Positions 30,487 to 42,300 of a stretch of 64,000 nt of DNA are shown piece after piece. The DNA lies in contig NW_026776961.1 of NCBI RefSeq assembly GCF_030936135.1, forward strand, positions 216,085 to 280,084, given 5' to 3'. Position 1 is the first letter of the stretch, and each line of letters begins with the position of its first letter. This DNA comes from Gavia stellata. Taxonomy: Eukaryota; Chordata; Aves; Gaviiformes; Gaviidae. The notes beneath the pieces were generated by a model. That model was not told the DNA's origin, made no database searches, and saw only the letters and a list, made by a program, of their open reading frames with translations. A program made the position numbers and the translations under genes.

Positions 30487-30984
30487 GTCCTTTTTGGCAC
30501 CGACGTGGGGCTCGAAGGTTCAACAGAGCGTATTAGAAGCGATTTACGTCTGTTAACAGTTGCAGGTCACGATATTGATTCAGCTGTTCTCGACATTAAT
30601 TTGATCTGCACTGTGCTCTTCTTTTTTGATCTACCTGTTAAAGATTGGTGTTGGCTTTTCCAGTTTGCTCTGCTCTGTAGTGATTAGTGATGTTTTGCCT
30701 GGGAGATTCGTTATTAAAACACTGACCTTGAGCTTAATCTGGTACTTGGTCTCTGTACTGAAGCAATTCAGGAATATGACCCAGGCTCCGGGAGAGTATG
30801 GTCATGGGTGGCACGGCCCTGGGGGAGAATATGGGCAGATATCTAGAGAACTCACCTCCAAAGCTCTGGAACTTCACTCCCCAACAACTACAGGATCCTG
30901 AGGAAGTAACAGAATGTTTGGAAAAAAAAAAAATACCGTGGCTACTCCGAAGAGGCAGAACTTACCGCACTGTGCTGGCCCCGA
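30487..30984 (+). mobile_element. ERV Z leader and start of interior, truncated by tandem repeats
   Basis: Leader sequence of an LTR Z provirus up to about 30,984. The last ~200 bases (ctctggaacttcactcccca, then gaggaagtaacagaatgttt) are leader- or gag-like, with no long open frame. An A-run (about 30,920-30,932) lies near the end, after which the A-rich minisatellite takes over. No 3' part of this provirus is in the window. Confidence 0.65.
30495..30513 (+). promoter_or_regulatory. ERV Z primer-binding site, tRNA-Lys type, mutated
   Basis: Eight bases after the LTR end, tggcaccgacgtggggctc closely resembles the complement of the 3' end of lysine tRNA of the Lys1,2 type, with a one-base deletion and substitution in the middle. 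The match continues into cgaa. Confidence 0.75.
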
Positions 30985-33344
30985 ACACGAACGCACCCAA
31001 AACAAGCTGCAGGGTGCACAGCTCCAAAAAAGTGCAAGGTTGGAGGGATCCAAAAAAGCCCGAGGGCGCAGGACTCCCTCCAAAACAACTCCAAATGGTG
31101 AAGGACTGCCCAACAAATACTCCAAATGGTGCAGGGCTCCCCAAAACCACAAATGGTGATGCACTTCTCCGGGGCAGCGCTGTGAAGGCCTCTGGAAATA
31201 GCAGGTTTGGCAATATTCCAAAAGGCACCAAAGCTGTAAAGGGCTCCCAAAAACCAAAATGGTGACGCACTCCAAACAAGTCCCGGGGTACAGAGCTCCA
31301 GAAGACTGCCGGTTTGGAGATCTCCCAAAAACCCAAATGGTGCAGGACTCTCCCAAAAAAGACCCAAATGAGGATGCACTCCTCTGGGGTGGCCCTGTGA
31401 TGCACCCTGAAAATCCCAGGTTTTGTAATATTCCAAAAAATAGCAAAACTGTAAAAGGCTCCAAAAACCACAATGGCGATGACGCACACAAAACAAGACC
31501 GGGGTACAGGGCTCCAAAAAAGCGCCAGGTTGGAGGGATGCAAAAAAGTCCCAGGGTGCAGGACTCCTCCAAAAAAGCCCGAGGGTGCAGGACTGCCTCC
31601 AAAAAACCACCAAATGGTGCAGCACTCCCCCAAAAAAACACCAAACGGTAATGCACTCCTCCAGGGAAGGGATGCAAAGCCCTCTAGAAATTCCGGGGTT
31701 TATACTATTCCAAAAAGCAGCAAAGCTGTAAAGCGATCACAAGAAAAAAAATGGTGACACACACACAAAACAAGTCTCGGGGTACAGACCTCCAAAAAAG
31801 TGCCAGGTTGGAGCAATCAAAAAAAGCCCCAGAGTCCGGGACTCCCTACAAGAAAACTCCAAACGGTGCAGGACTCCCCAAGAAAACAAACGGTGATGCA
31901 CTCCTCTAGGGCAGCGCTGTGAAGGCCTCCAGAAAATCTGTGTTTCGGAATATTAAAAAAATAGGGGAAAAGCCGACTCCTCAAAAATGGCTCCAAATGG
32001 TGCAGGGCTCCCCAAAAACACAAACGGTGATACACTTCTCCGGGGCAGCGCTGTGAAGGTCTCTGGAAAAAACGGGTTTGGTAAAATTCCAAAAGGCACC
32101 AAAGCTGTAAAGGACTCCCAAAAACGAAATGGTGACGCGCTACAAACAAGCCCCGGGGTACAGAGGTACAAAAAAGAACTAGTCTGGAGAGCTCCCAGAA
32201 AAAAAAACAACAGTGCAGGAACATCCAAAAAAATCAACGGTGAACGGCTCTCAAAAAAACAAATGGTGATGCATTCGTCCGAGGGGGCGGCGCGGTGATG
32301 CGCTCCAGAAATCACGGGTTTTGTAATATTCCAAAAACTAGCAAAACCAGAAAGGGCTCAAAAAAACCCAAACGGAGATGTACACAAAACAAGAGCAAGG
32401 GTACAGAGCTCCAAAAAAGTGCCAGGTTGGAGGGATCCAAAAAAGCCCCAGAGTGCAGAACTCCTTCCCAAAAATACTCCAAACAGTGCAGAACTCCACA
32501 AAAATTACTCCAAACGGTGCAAGGCTCCTGCCAAAACCACGCCAAATGGTGCAAGGCTCCCCCAGAAAAACTGCAAACGGTGCAGGGCTCCCCCAAAAAA
32601 CCAAATGGTGATCCTCTCCTCCGGAGCGGGGGACAGCGCAGAGATGCTCTCCAGAAATCACGGGTTTTGTAATATTTAAAAAAAAAAAAAAAAAAAGCTC
32701 GCAAAAAATGCTGATGCATACAAAAAAAAAGACCAAGGGTACAGAGCTCCAAGAAGTGACAAATTGGAGTGATTAAAAAAAAAAACCGCAGGCTGCAGGA
32801 CTCCTTCAAAAAAATACCCGAAATCGTGCAGGACTCCCCAAAATTACCCCAAACAGTGAAGGGCTCCCTCCAAAAATTACTCCAAACGGTGCAGGACTCC
32901 CAAAAAAGCCAAATGGTGATGCGCTCCTCCGGTGGGGCGGCGCGGTGATCCTCTCCTCCGGAGGGGTGGGGGGGGTGGGGGAGGGTGGCGCAGTGATCCT
33001 CTCCTTTGGCGGGGGGGTGCGCAGCAGAGTGATGCGCTCCAGAAATGACGGGGTTTATAATATTCTAAAAAACAGCAAAACCACAAAGGGCACCCAAAAC
33101 CCAAAACGGTGACCCTTGCAAAACGAGACCAAGCGCACAGAACTCCAAAAAAGACCGAGGATGCAGGAGTCCTTCCAAAAATTACTCCTAACGGAGCAGG
33201 GCTCCCCAAATATTACTGCAAACGGTGAAGAGCTCCCTAAAAATTATTGCAAACGGTGCAGGGGTCCCTCCAAAAATTACTACAAACTGTGCAGGACCCC
33301 CCAACAAATACTCCAAAAGGTGCAGGACTCCCAAACAACCCAAA
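30985..33344. repeat. A-rich complex minisatellite, eight irregular units
   Basis: Unit heads of the form acaaaacaag..ccggggtaca followed by gagctccaaaaaagtgccag occur near 31,003, 31,270, 31,488, 31,763, 32,142, 32,382, 32,722 and 33,118, spaced about 220-400 bp. Length differences come from varying numbers of ~31-bp sub-units of the form ccaaacggtgcaggactccc plus an A-run. Each unit also has one GC-rich core, gatgcactcctccggggcag, followed by a ctccagaaatcacgggtttt-type tail. A-runs of up to 18 occur (about 32,678-32,695). Frames across it are not coding. Confidence 0.85.
32915..33060. repeat. Transitional repeats resembling the 36-bp satellite
   Basis: Within one GC-rich core the segment is locally amplified: tgatgcgctcctccggtggg, gcgcggtgatcctctcctcc, gcgcagtgatcctctccttt and gtgatgcgctccag follow each other at 28- to ~46-bp spacing, separated by G-rich runs. 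These are the closest relatives of the 36-bp unit outside the main array. Confidence 0.6.
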
Positions 33345-36300
33345 TGCTGATGCTCTCCTCTGCAGCGGCGGGCGGCGCGGCGATTCTCTCCGTCGTCGGG
33401 GCAAGCGGGCGGCGCGTCGATCCTCTCGGGCAGCGCGGCGATCCTCTCGACGGCGGGGCAAGCGGGAGGCGCGGCGACCCTCTGCGGCGGCGGGGCAAGC
33501 GGGCGGCTCGGCGATCCTCTCGGGCGGCGCGGCGATCCTCTCGACGGCGGGGCAAGCGGGAGGCGCGGCGATCCTCTGCGGCGAGGGGGCAAGTGGGCGG
33601 CGTGGCTATGCTCTCGACGGCGGGGTAAGCGGGCGGCGCGGTGATCCTCTGCGGCGGCGGGGCAAGCGGGCGGCGGGGCGATCCTCTCGGTCGGCGCGGC
33701 AATCCTCTGCGGCGGCTGGGCAGGCGGGCGGCGCGGCGATCCTCTCGACGGCGGGGCAAGTGGGCGGCGATCCTCTCGACGGCGGGGCAAGCAGGCTGCG
33801 CGGCGATCCTCTCGACGGTGGAGCAAGTGGGCAGCGCGACGATGCTCTCGTCGTGGGTGGCAAGCGGGCGGCGCGGCGATCCTCTGCGGCGACGGGGCAA
33901 ACGGGCGGCGCGCCTATCCTCTCGGTCGGCGCGGCGATCCTCTCGACGGCGGGGAAAGTGGGCGGCGCGGCGATGCTCTCGTCGCGGGGGACAAGCGGGC
34001 TGCGCGGCGATACTGTGCGGCGAGGGGGCAAGCGGGCGGCGCGACGATCCTCTCGACGGCGGGGCGATCCTCTCGACGGCGGGGCAAGCGGGCGGCGCGG
34101 CGATACTCTGCGGCGGCGATGCTCTCGTAGTGGGGGGCAAACGGGCGGCGCGGCGATCCTCTCGACGGCGGGGCGATCCTCTCGACGTCGGGGCAAGCGG
34201 GCGGCGCGGCGATCCTCTGCGGTGGCGGGGCAAACGGGCGGCGCGGCGATCCTCTCGACGGCGGGGCAAGAGGGCGCCGCGGCGACCCTCTGCGGCGAGG
34301 GGGCAAGTGGGCGGCGCGGCGATCCTCTCGACGGCGGGGCAAGCGGGAGGCGCAGCGATCCTCTGCGGCGGCGGGGCAAGCGGGCGGCGCGGCGATGCTC
34401 TCGGGCGGCGCGGCGATCCTCTCGACGGCGGGGCAAGCGGGCGGCGGGGCGATCCTCTGCGGCGAGGGGGCAAGAGGGCGGCGCGACGATCCTCTCGACG
34501 GCGGGGCGATCCTCTCGACGGCGGGGCAAGCGGGCGGCGCGGCGATACTCTGCGGCGGCGATGCTCTCGTCGTGGGGGGCAAGCGGGCGGCGCGGCGATC
34601 CTCTCGACGGCGGGGCGATCCTCTCGACGTCGGGGCAAGCGGGCGGCGCGGCGATCCTCTGCGGCGAGGGGGCAAGAGGGCGGCGCGGCGATCCTCTCGA
34701 CGGCGGGGCAAGAGGGCGCCGCGGCGACCCTCTGCGGCGAGGGGGCAAGTGGGCGGCGCGGCGATCCTCTCGACGGCGGGGCAAGAGGGCGGCGCGGCGA
34801 CGGTCTGCGGCGAGGGGGCAAGTGGGTGGCGCGGCTATGCTCTCGACGCGGGGGGCAAGCAGACGGCGCGGCGTCCTCTCGACGGCGGGGCAAGCGGGGG
34901 GCGCGGCGATCCTCTTGACGGCGGGGCAAGCGGGTGGCGCGGCGATCCTCTCGACGGCGGGGCAATCGGGCGGCGCGGCGATCATCTGCGGCGAGGGGGC
35001 AAGTGGGCGGCGCGGCGATCCTCTTGACGGCGGGGCAAGCGGGCGGCGCGGCGATCCTCTCGACGGCGGGGCAAGCGGGCGGCGCGGCGATCATCTGCGG
35101 CGAGGGGGCAAGCGGGCGGTGCGGCGATCCTCTCGACGGCGGGGCAAGCGGGCGGCGCGGCGATCCTCTCGACGGCGGGGCAAGCGGGCGGCGCGGCGAT
35201 CCTCTCGACGGCGGGGCAAGTGGGCAGCGCGACTATGCTCTCGTCGCGGGGGGCAAGCGGGCGGCGCGGCGAACCTCTCGGGCGGCGCGGCGATCCTCTC
35301 GACGGCGGGGCAGGCGGGCGGCGCGGCTGTCCTCTCGACGGCGGGGCAAGTGAGCAGTGCGGCGATCCTCTCGTCGCCCGGGGCAAGCGGGCGGCGCGGG
35401 GATCCTCTGCGGCGAGGGGGCAACTGGGCGGCGCGGCGATGCGCTCGACGGCGGGGCAAGCGGGCGGAGCGGCGATCCTCTGGGGCATCGCGGCGATCCT
35501 CTCGACGGCGGGGCAAGTGGGCGGCGCGGCGATCATCTCGTCGCGGGGGGCAAGCGGGCGGCGCGGCGATCCTCTCGGGCGGCGCGGCGATGCTCTCGAC
35601 GGCGGGGCAAGCGAGCGGCGCGGCGATACTTTGCGGCGAGGGGGAAAGCGAGCGGCGCGGCGATCCTCTCGACGGCGGGGCAAGCGGGCGGCGCGGCGGT
35701 CATCTGCGGCGAGTGGGCAAGTGGGCAGCGCGACGATGCTCTCGTCGCGGAGGGCAAGCGAGCGGCGCGGCGATCCTCTGTGGCGGCGGGGCAAGTGGGC
35801 GGCGGGGCGATCCTCTCGGTCGGCGCGGCAATCCTCTGCGGCGGCTGGGCAGGCGGGCGGCGCGGCGATCCTCTCGACGGCGGGGCAAGTGGGCGGCGAT
35901 CCTCTCGACGGCGGGGCAAGCAGGCTGCGCGGCGATCCTCTCGACGGTGGAGCAAGTGGGCAGCGCGACGATGCTCTCGTCGTGGGGGGCAAGCGGGCGG
36001 CGCGGCGATCCTCTGCGGCGACGGGGCAAACGGGCGGCGCGCCTATCCTCTCGGGCGGCGCGGCGATCCTCTCGACGGCGGGGCGATCCTCTCGACGTCG
36101 GGGCAAGCGGGCGGCGCGGCGATCCTCTCGACGGCGGGGCGATCCTCTCGACGTCGGGGCAAGCGGGCGGCGCGGCGATCCTCTGCGGTGGCGGGGCAAA
36201 CGGGCGGCGCGGCGATCCTCTCGACGGCGGGGCAAGAGGGCGCCGCGGCGACCCTCTGCGGCGAGGGGGCAAGTGGGCGGCGCGGCGATCCTCTCGACGG

Positions 36301-39300
36301 CGGGGCAAGCGGGAGGCGCAGCGATCCTCTCGACGTCGGGGCAAGCGGGCGGCGCGGCGATCCTCTGCGGTGGCGGGGCAAACGGGCGGCGCGGCGATCC
36401 TCTCGACGGCGGGGCAAGAGGGCGCCGCGGCGACCCTCTGCGGCGAGGGGGCAAGTGGGCGGCGCGGCGATCCTCTCGACGGCGGGGCAAGCGGGAGGCG
36501 CAGCGATCCTCTGCGGCGGCGGGGCAAGCGGGCGGCGCGGCGATGCTCTCGGGCGGCGCGGCGATCCTCTCGACGGCGGGGCAAGCGGGCGGCGGGGCGA
36601 TCCTCTGCGGCGAGGGGGCAAGCGGGCGGCGCGACGATCCTCTCGACGGCGGGGCGATCCTCTCGACGGCGGGGCAAGCGGGCGGCGCGGCGATCCTCTG
36701 CGGCGAGGGGGCAAGAGGGCGGCGCGGCGATCCTCTCGACGGCGGGGCAAGCGGGAGGCGCAGCGATCCTCTGCAGCGGCGGGGCAAGCGGGCGGCGCGG
36801 CGATGCTCTCGGGCGGCGCGGCGATCCTCTCGACGGCGGGGCAAGCGGGCGGCGGGGCGATCCTCTCGTCGAGGGGGGCAAGCGGGCGGCGCGGCGATGC
36901 TCTCGTCGTGGGGGGCAAGCGGGCGGCGCGGCGATCCTCTCGACGGCGGGGCGATCCTCTCGACGTCGGGGCAAGCGGGCGGCGCGGCGATCCTCTGCGG
37001 CGAGGGGGCAAGAGGGCGGCGCGGCGATCCTCTCGACGGCGGGGCAAGAGGGCGCCGCGGCGACCCTCTGCGGCGAGGGGGCAAGTGGGCGGCGCGGCGA
37101 TCCTCTCGACGGCGGGGCAAGCGGGAGGCGCAGCGATCCTCTGCAGCGGCGGGGCAAGCGGGCGGCGCGGCGATGCTCTCGGGCGGCGCGGCGATCCTCT
37201 CGACGGCGGGGCAAGCGGGCGGCGGGGCGATCCTCTGCGGCGGCGGGGCAAGAGGGCGGCGCGGCGACCGTCTGCGGCGAGGGGGCAAGTGGGCGGCGCG
37301 GCGATCCTCTCGACGGCGGGGCAAGAGGGCGGCGCGGCGACGGTCTGCGGCGAGGGGGCAAGTGGGTGGCGCGGCTATGCTCTCGACGCGGGGGGCAAGC
37401 AGACGGCGCGGCGTCCTCTCGACGGCGGGGCAAGCGGGCGGCGCGGCGATCCTCTTGACGGCGGGGCAAGCGGGTGGCGCGGCGATCCTCTCGACGGCGG
37501 GGCAATCGGGCGGCGCGGCGATCATCTGCGGCGAGGGGGCAAGTGGGCGGCGCGGCGATCCTCTTGACGGCGGGGCAAGCGGGCGGCGCGGCGATCCTCT
37601 CGACGGCGGGGCAAGCGGGCGGCGCGGCGATCATCTGCGGCGAGGGGGCAAGCGGGCGGTGCGGCGATCCTCTCGACGGCGGGGCAAGCGGGCGGCGCGG
37701 CGATCATCTGCGGCGAGGGGGCAAGCGGGCGGCGCGGCGATCCTCTCGACGGCGGGGCAAGCGGGCGGCGCGGCGATCATCTGCGGCGAGGGGGCAAGCG
37801 GGCGGTGCGGCGATCCTCTCGACGGCGGGGCAAGCGGGCGGCGCGGCGATCATCTGCGGCGAGGGGGCAAGCGGGCGGCGCGGCGATCCTCTCGACGGCG
37901 GGGCAAGCGGGCGGCGCGGCGATCCTCTCGACGGCGGGGCAAGCGGGCGGCGCGGCGATCCTCTCGACGGCGGGGCAAGTGGGCAGCGCGACTATGCTCT
38001 CGTCGCGGGGGGCAAGCGGGCGGCGCGGCGAACCTCTCGGGCGGCGCGGCGATCCTCTCGACGGCGGGGCAGGCGGGCGGCGCGGCTGTCCTCTCGACGG
38101 CGGGGCAAGTGGGCAGTGCGGCGATCCTCTCGACGGCGGGGCAAGTGGGCAGCGCGACGATGCTCTCGTCGCGGGGGGCAAGCGGGCGGCGCGGCGAACC
38201 TCTCGGGCGGCGCGGCGATCCTCTCGACGGCGGGGCAGGCGGGCGGCGCGGCTGTCCTCTCGACGGCGGGGCAAGTGGGCAGTGCGGCGATCCTCTCGAC
38301 GGCGGGGCAAGTGGGCAGCGCGACTATGCTCTCGTCGCCCGGGGCAAGCGGGCGGCGCGGGGATCCTCTGCGGCGAGGGGGCAACTGGGCGGCGCGGCGA
38401 TGCGCTCGACGGCGGGGCAAGCGGGCGGAGCGGCGATCCTCTGGGGCATCGCGGCGATCCTCTCGACGGCGGGGCAAGTGGGCGGCGCGGCGATCATCTC
38501 GTCGCGGGGGGCAAGCGGGCGGCGCGGCGATCCTCTCGGGCGGCGCGGCGATGCTCTCGACGGCGGGGCAAGCGAGCGGCGCGGCGATACTTTGCGGCGA
38601 GGGGGAAAGCGAGCGGCGCGGCGATCCTCTCGACGGCGGGGCAAGCGGGCGGCGCGGCGGTCATCTGCGGCGAGTGGGCAAGTGGGCAGCGCGACGATGC
38701 TCTCGTCGCGGAGGGCAAGCGAGCGGCGCGGCGATCCTCTGTGGCGGCGGGGCAAGTGGGCGGCGGGGCGATCCTCTCGGTCGGCGCGGCAATCCTCTGC
38801 GGCGGCTGGGCAGGCGGGCGGCGCGGCGATCCTCTCGACGGCGGGGCAAGTGGGCGGCGATCCTCTCGACGGCGGGGCAAGCAGGCTGCGCGGCGATCCT
38901 CTCGACGGTGGAGCAAGTGGGCAGCGCGACGATGCTCTCGTCGTGGGGGGCAAGCGGGCGGCGCGGCGATCCTCTGCGGCGACGGGGCAAACGGGCGGCG
39001 CGCCTATCCTCTCGGGCGGCGCGGCGATCCTCTCGACGGCGGGGCGATCCTCTCGACGTCGGGGCAAGCGGGCGGCGCGGCGATCCTCTCGACGGCGGGG
39101 CGATCCTCTCGACGTCGGGGCAAGCGGGCGGCGCGGCGATCCTCTGCGGTGGCGGGGCAAACGGGCGGCGCGGCGATCCTCTCGACGGCGGGGCAAGAGG
39201 GCGCCGCGGCGACCCTCTGCGGCGAGGGGGCAAGTGGGCGGCGCGGCGATCCTCTCGACGGCGGGGCAAGCGGGAGGCGCAGCGATCCTCTCGACGTCGG

Positions 39301-42300
39301 GGCAAGCGGGCGGCGCGGCGATCCTCTGCGGTGGCGGGGCAAACGGGCGGCGCGGCGATCCTCTCGACGGCGGGGCAAGAGGGCAGCGCGACGATGCTCT
39401 CGTCGTGGGGGGCAAGCGGGCGGCGCGCCTATCCTCTCGGGCGGCGCGGCGATCCTCTCGACGGCGGGGCGATCCTCTCGACGTCGGGGCAAGCGGGCGG
39501 CGCGGCGATCCTCTCGACGGCGGGGCGATCCTCTCGACGTCGGGGCAAGCGGGCGGCGCGGCGATCCTCTGCGGCGGCGGGGCAAACGGGCGGCGCGGCG
39601 ATCCTCTCGACGGCGGGGCAAGAGGGCGCCGCGGCGACCCTCTGCGGCGAGGGGGCAAGTGGGCGGCGCGGCGATCCTCTCGACGGCGGGGCAAGCGGGA
39701 GGCGCAGCGATCCTCTGCAGCGGCGGGGCAAGCGGGCGGCGCGGCGATGCTCTCGGGCGGCGCGGCGATCCTCTCGACGGCGGGGCAAGCGGGCGGCGGG
39801 GCGATCCTCTGCGGCGGCGGGGCAAGCGGGCGGCGGGGCGATCCTCTCGTCGCGGGGGGCAAGCGGGCGGCGCGGCGATCCTCTCGTTGCGGGGGGCAAG
39901 CGGGCGGCACGGCGATCCTCTGCGGCGGTGGGGAAAACGGGCGGCACGGCGATCCTCTGCGGCGGTGGGGCAAGCGGGCGGCGCGGCGATCCTCTCGACG
40001 GCGGGGCAAGCAGGCGGCGCGGCGATCCTCTCGACGGCGGGGCAAGCGGGCGGCGCGGCGACCGTCTGCGGCGAGGGGGCAAGTGGGCGGCGCGGCGATC
40101 CTCTCGACGGCGGGGCAAGAGGGCGGCGCGGCGACGGTCTGCGGCGAGGGGGCAAGTGGGTGGCGCGGCTATGCTCTCGACGCGGGGGGCAAGCAGACGG
40201 CGCGGCGTCCTCTCGACGGCGGGGCAAGCGGGCGGCGCGGCGATCCTCTTGACGGCGGGGCAAGCGGGTGGCGCGGCGATCCTCTCGACGGCGGGGCAAG
40301 AGGGCGGCGCGGCGATCATCTGCGGCGAGGGGGCAAGTGGGCGGCGCGGCGATCCTCTTGACGGCGGGGCAAGCGGGCGGCGCGGCGATCCTCTCGACGG
40401 CGGGGCAAGCGGGCGGCGCGGCGATCATCTGCGGCGAGGGGGCAAGCGGGCGGTGCGGCGATCCTCTCGACGGCGGGGCAAGCGGGCGGCGCGGCGATCA
40501 TCTGCGGCGAGGGGGCAAGCGGGCGGCGCGGCGATCCTCTCGACGGCGGGGCAAGCGGGCGGCGCGGCGATCCTCTCGACGGCGGTGCAAGCGGGCGGCG
40601 GGGCGATCCTCTGCGGCGGCGGGGCAAGCGGGCGGCGCAGCGATCGTCTGCGGCGAGGGGGCAAGTGGGCGGCGCGGCGATCCTCTCGACGGCAGGGCAA
40701 GCGGGAGGCGCGGCGATCCTCTTCGGCGGCGGGGCAAGCGGGCGGCGCGGCGACCCCCTGTGGCGAGGGGGCAAGCGGGCGGCGCGGCAATCCTCTCGAC
40801 GGCGGGGCGATCCTCTCGACGGCGGGGCAAACGGGCGGCGCGACTATGCTCTCGTCGCGGGGGGCAAGCGGGCGGCGCGGCGAACCTCTCGGGCGGCGCG
40901 GCGATCCTCTCGACGGCGGGGCAGGCGGGCGGCGCGGCTGTCCTCTCGACGGCGGGGCAAGTGGGCAGTGCGGCGATCCTCTCGACGGCGGGGCAAGTGG
41001 GCAGCGCGACGATGCTCTCGTCGCGGGGGGCAAGCGGGCGGCGCGGCGAACCTCTCGGGCGGCGCGGCGATCCTCTCGACGGCGGGGCAGGCGGGCGGCG
41101 CGGCTGTCCTCTCGACGGCGGGGCAAGTGGGCAGTGCGGCGATCCTCTCGACGGCGGGGCAAGTGGGCAGCGCGACTATGCTCTCGTCGCCCGGGGCAAG
41201 CGGGCGGCGCGGGGATCCTCTGCGGCGAGGGGGCAACTGGGCGGCGCGGCGATGCGCTCGACGGCGGGGCAAGCGGGCGGAGCGGCGATCCTCTGGGGCA
41301 TCGCGGCGATCCTCTCGACGGCGGGGCAAGTGGGCGGCGCGGCGATCATCTCGTCGCGGGGGGCAAGCGGGCGGCGCGGCGATCCTCTCGGGCGGCGCGG
41401 CGATGCTCTCGACGGCGGGGCAAGCGAGCGGCGCGGCGATACTTTGCGGCGAGGGGGAAAGCGAGCGGCGCGGCGATCCTCTCGACGGCGGGGCAAGCGG
41501 GCGGCGCGGCGATCCTCTGCGGTGGCGGGGCAAACGGGCGGCGCGGCGATCCTCTCGACGGCGGGGCAAGAGGGCGCCGCGGCGACCCTCTGCGGCGAGG
41601 GGGCAAGTGGGCGGCGCGGCGATCCTCTCGACGGCGGGGCAAGCGGGAGGCGCAGCGATCCTCTCGACGTCGGGGCAAGCGGGCGGCGCGGCGATCCTCT
41701 GCGGTGGCGGGGCAAACGGGCGGCGCGGCGATCCTCTCGACGGCGGGGCAAGAGGGCAGCGCGACGATGCTCTCGTCGTGGGGGGCAAGCGGGCGGCGCG
41801 CCTATCCTCTCGGGCGGCGCGGCGATCCTCTCGACGGCGGGGCGATCCTCTCGACGTCGGGGCAAGCGGGCGGCGCGGCGATCCTCTCGACGGCGGGGCG
41901 ATCCTCTCGACGTCGGGGCAAGCGGGCGGCGCGGCGATCCTCTGCGGCGGCGGGGCAAACGGGCGGCGCGGCGATCCTCTCGACGGCGGGGCAAGAGGGC
42001 GCCGCGGCGACCCTCTGCGGCGAGGGGGCAAGTGGGCGGCGCGGCGATCCTCTCGACGGCGGGGCAAGCGGGAGGCGCAGCGATCCTCTGCAGCGGCGGG
42101 GCAAGCGGGCGGCGCGGCGATGCTCTCGGGCGGCGCGGCGATCCTCTCGACGGCGGGGCAAGCGGGCGGCGGGGCGATCCTCTGCGGCGGCGGGGCAAGC
42201 GGGCGGCGGGGCGATCCTCTCGTCGCGGGGGGCAAGCGGGCGGCGCGGCGATCCTCTCGTTGCGGGGGGCAAGCGGGCGGCACGGCGATCCTCTGCGGCG

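Noticed and set aside
30874..33826. Minus-strand frames of 210-270 codons rich in Phe, Trp and Cys over the A-rich minisatellite
   Set aside because: Three overlapping frames over the same tandem repeat give similar-looking peptides; produced by the repeat, not by a gene.
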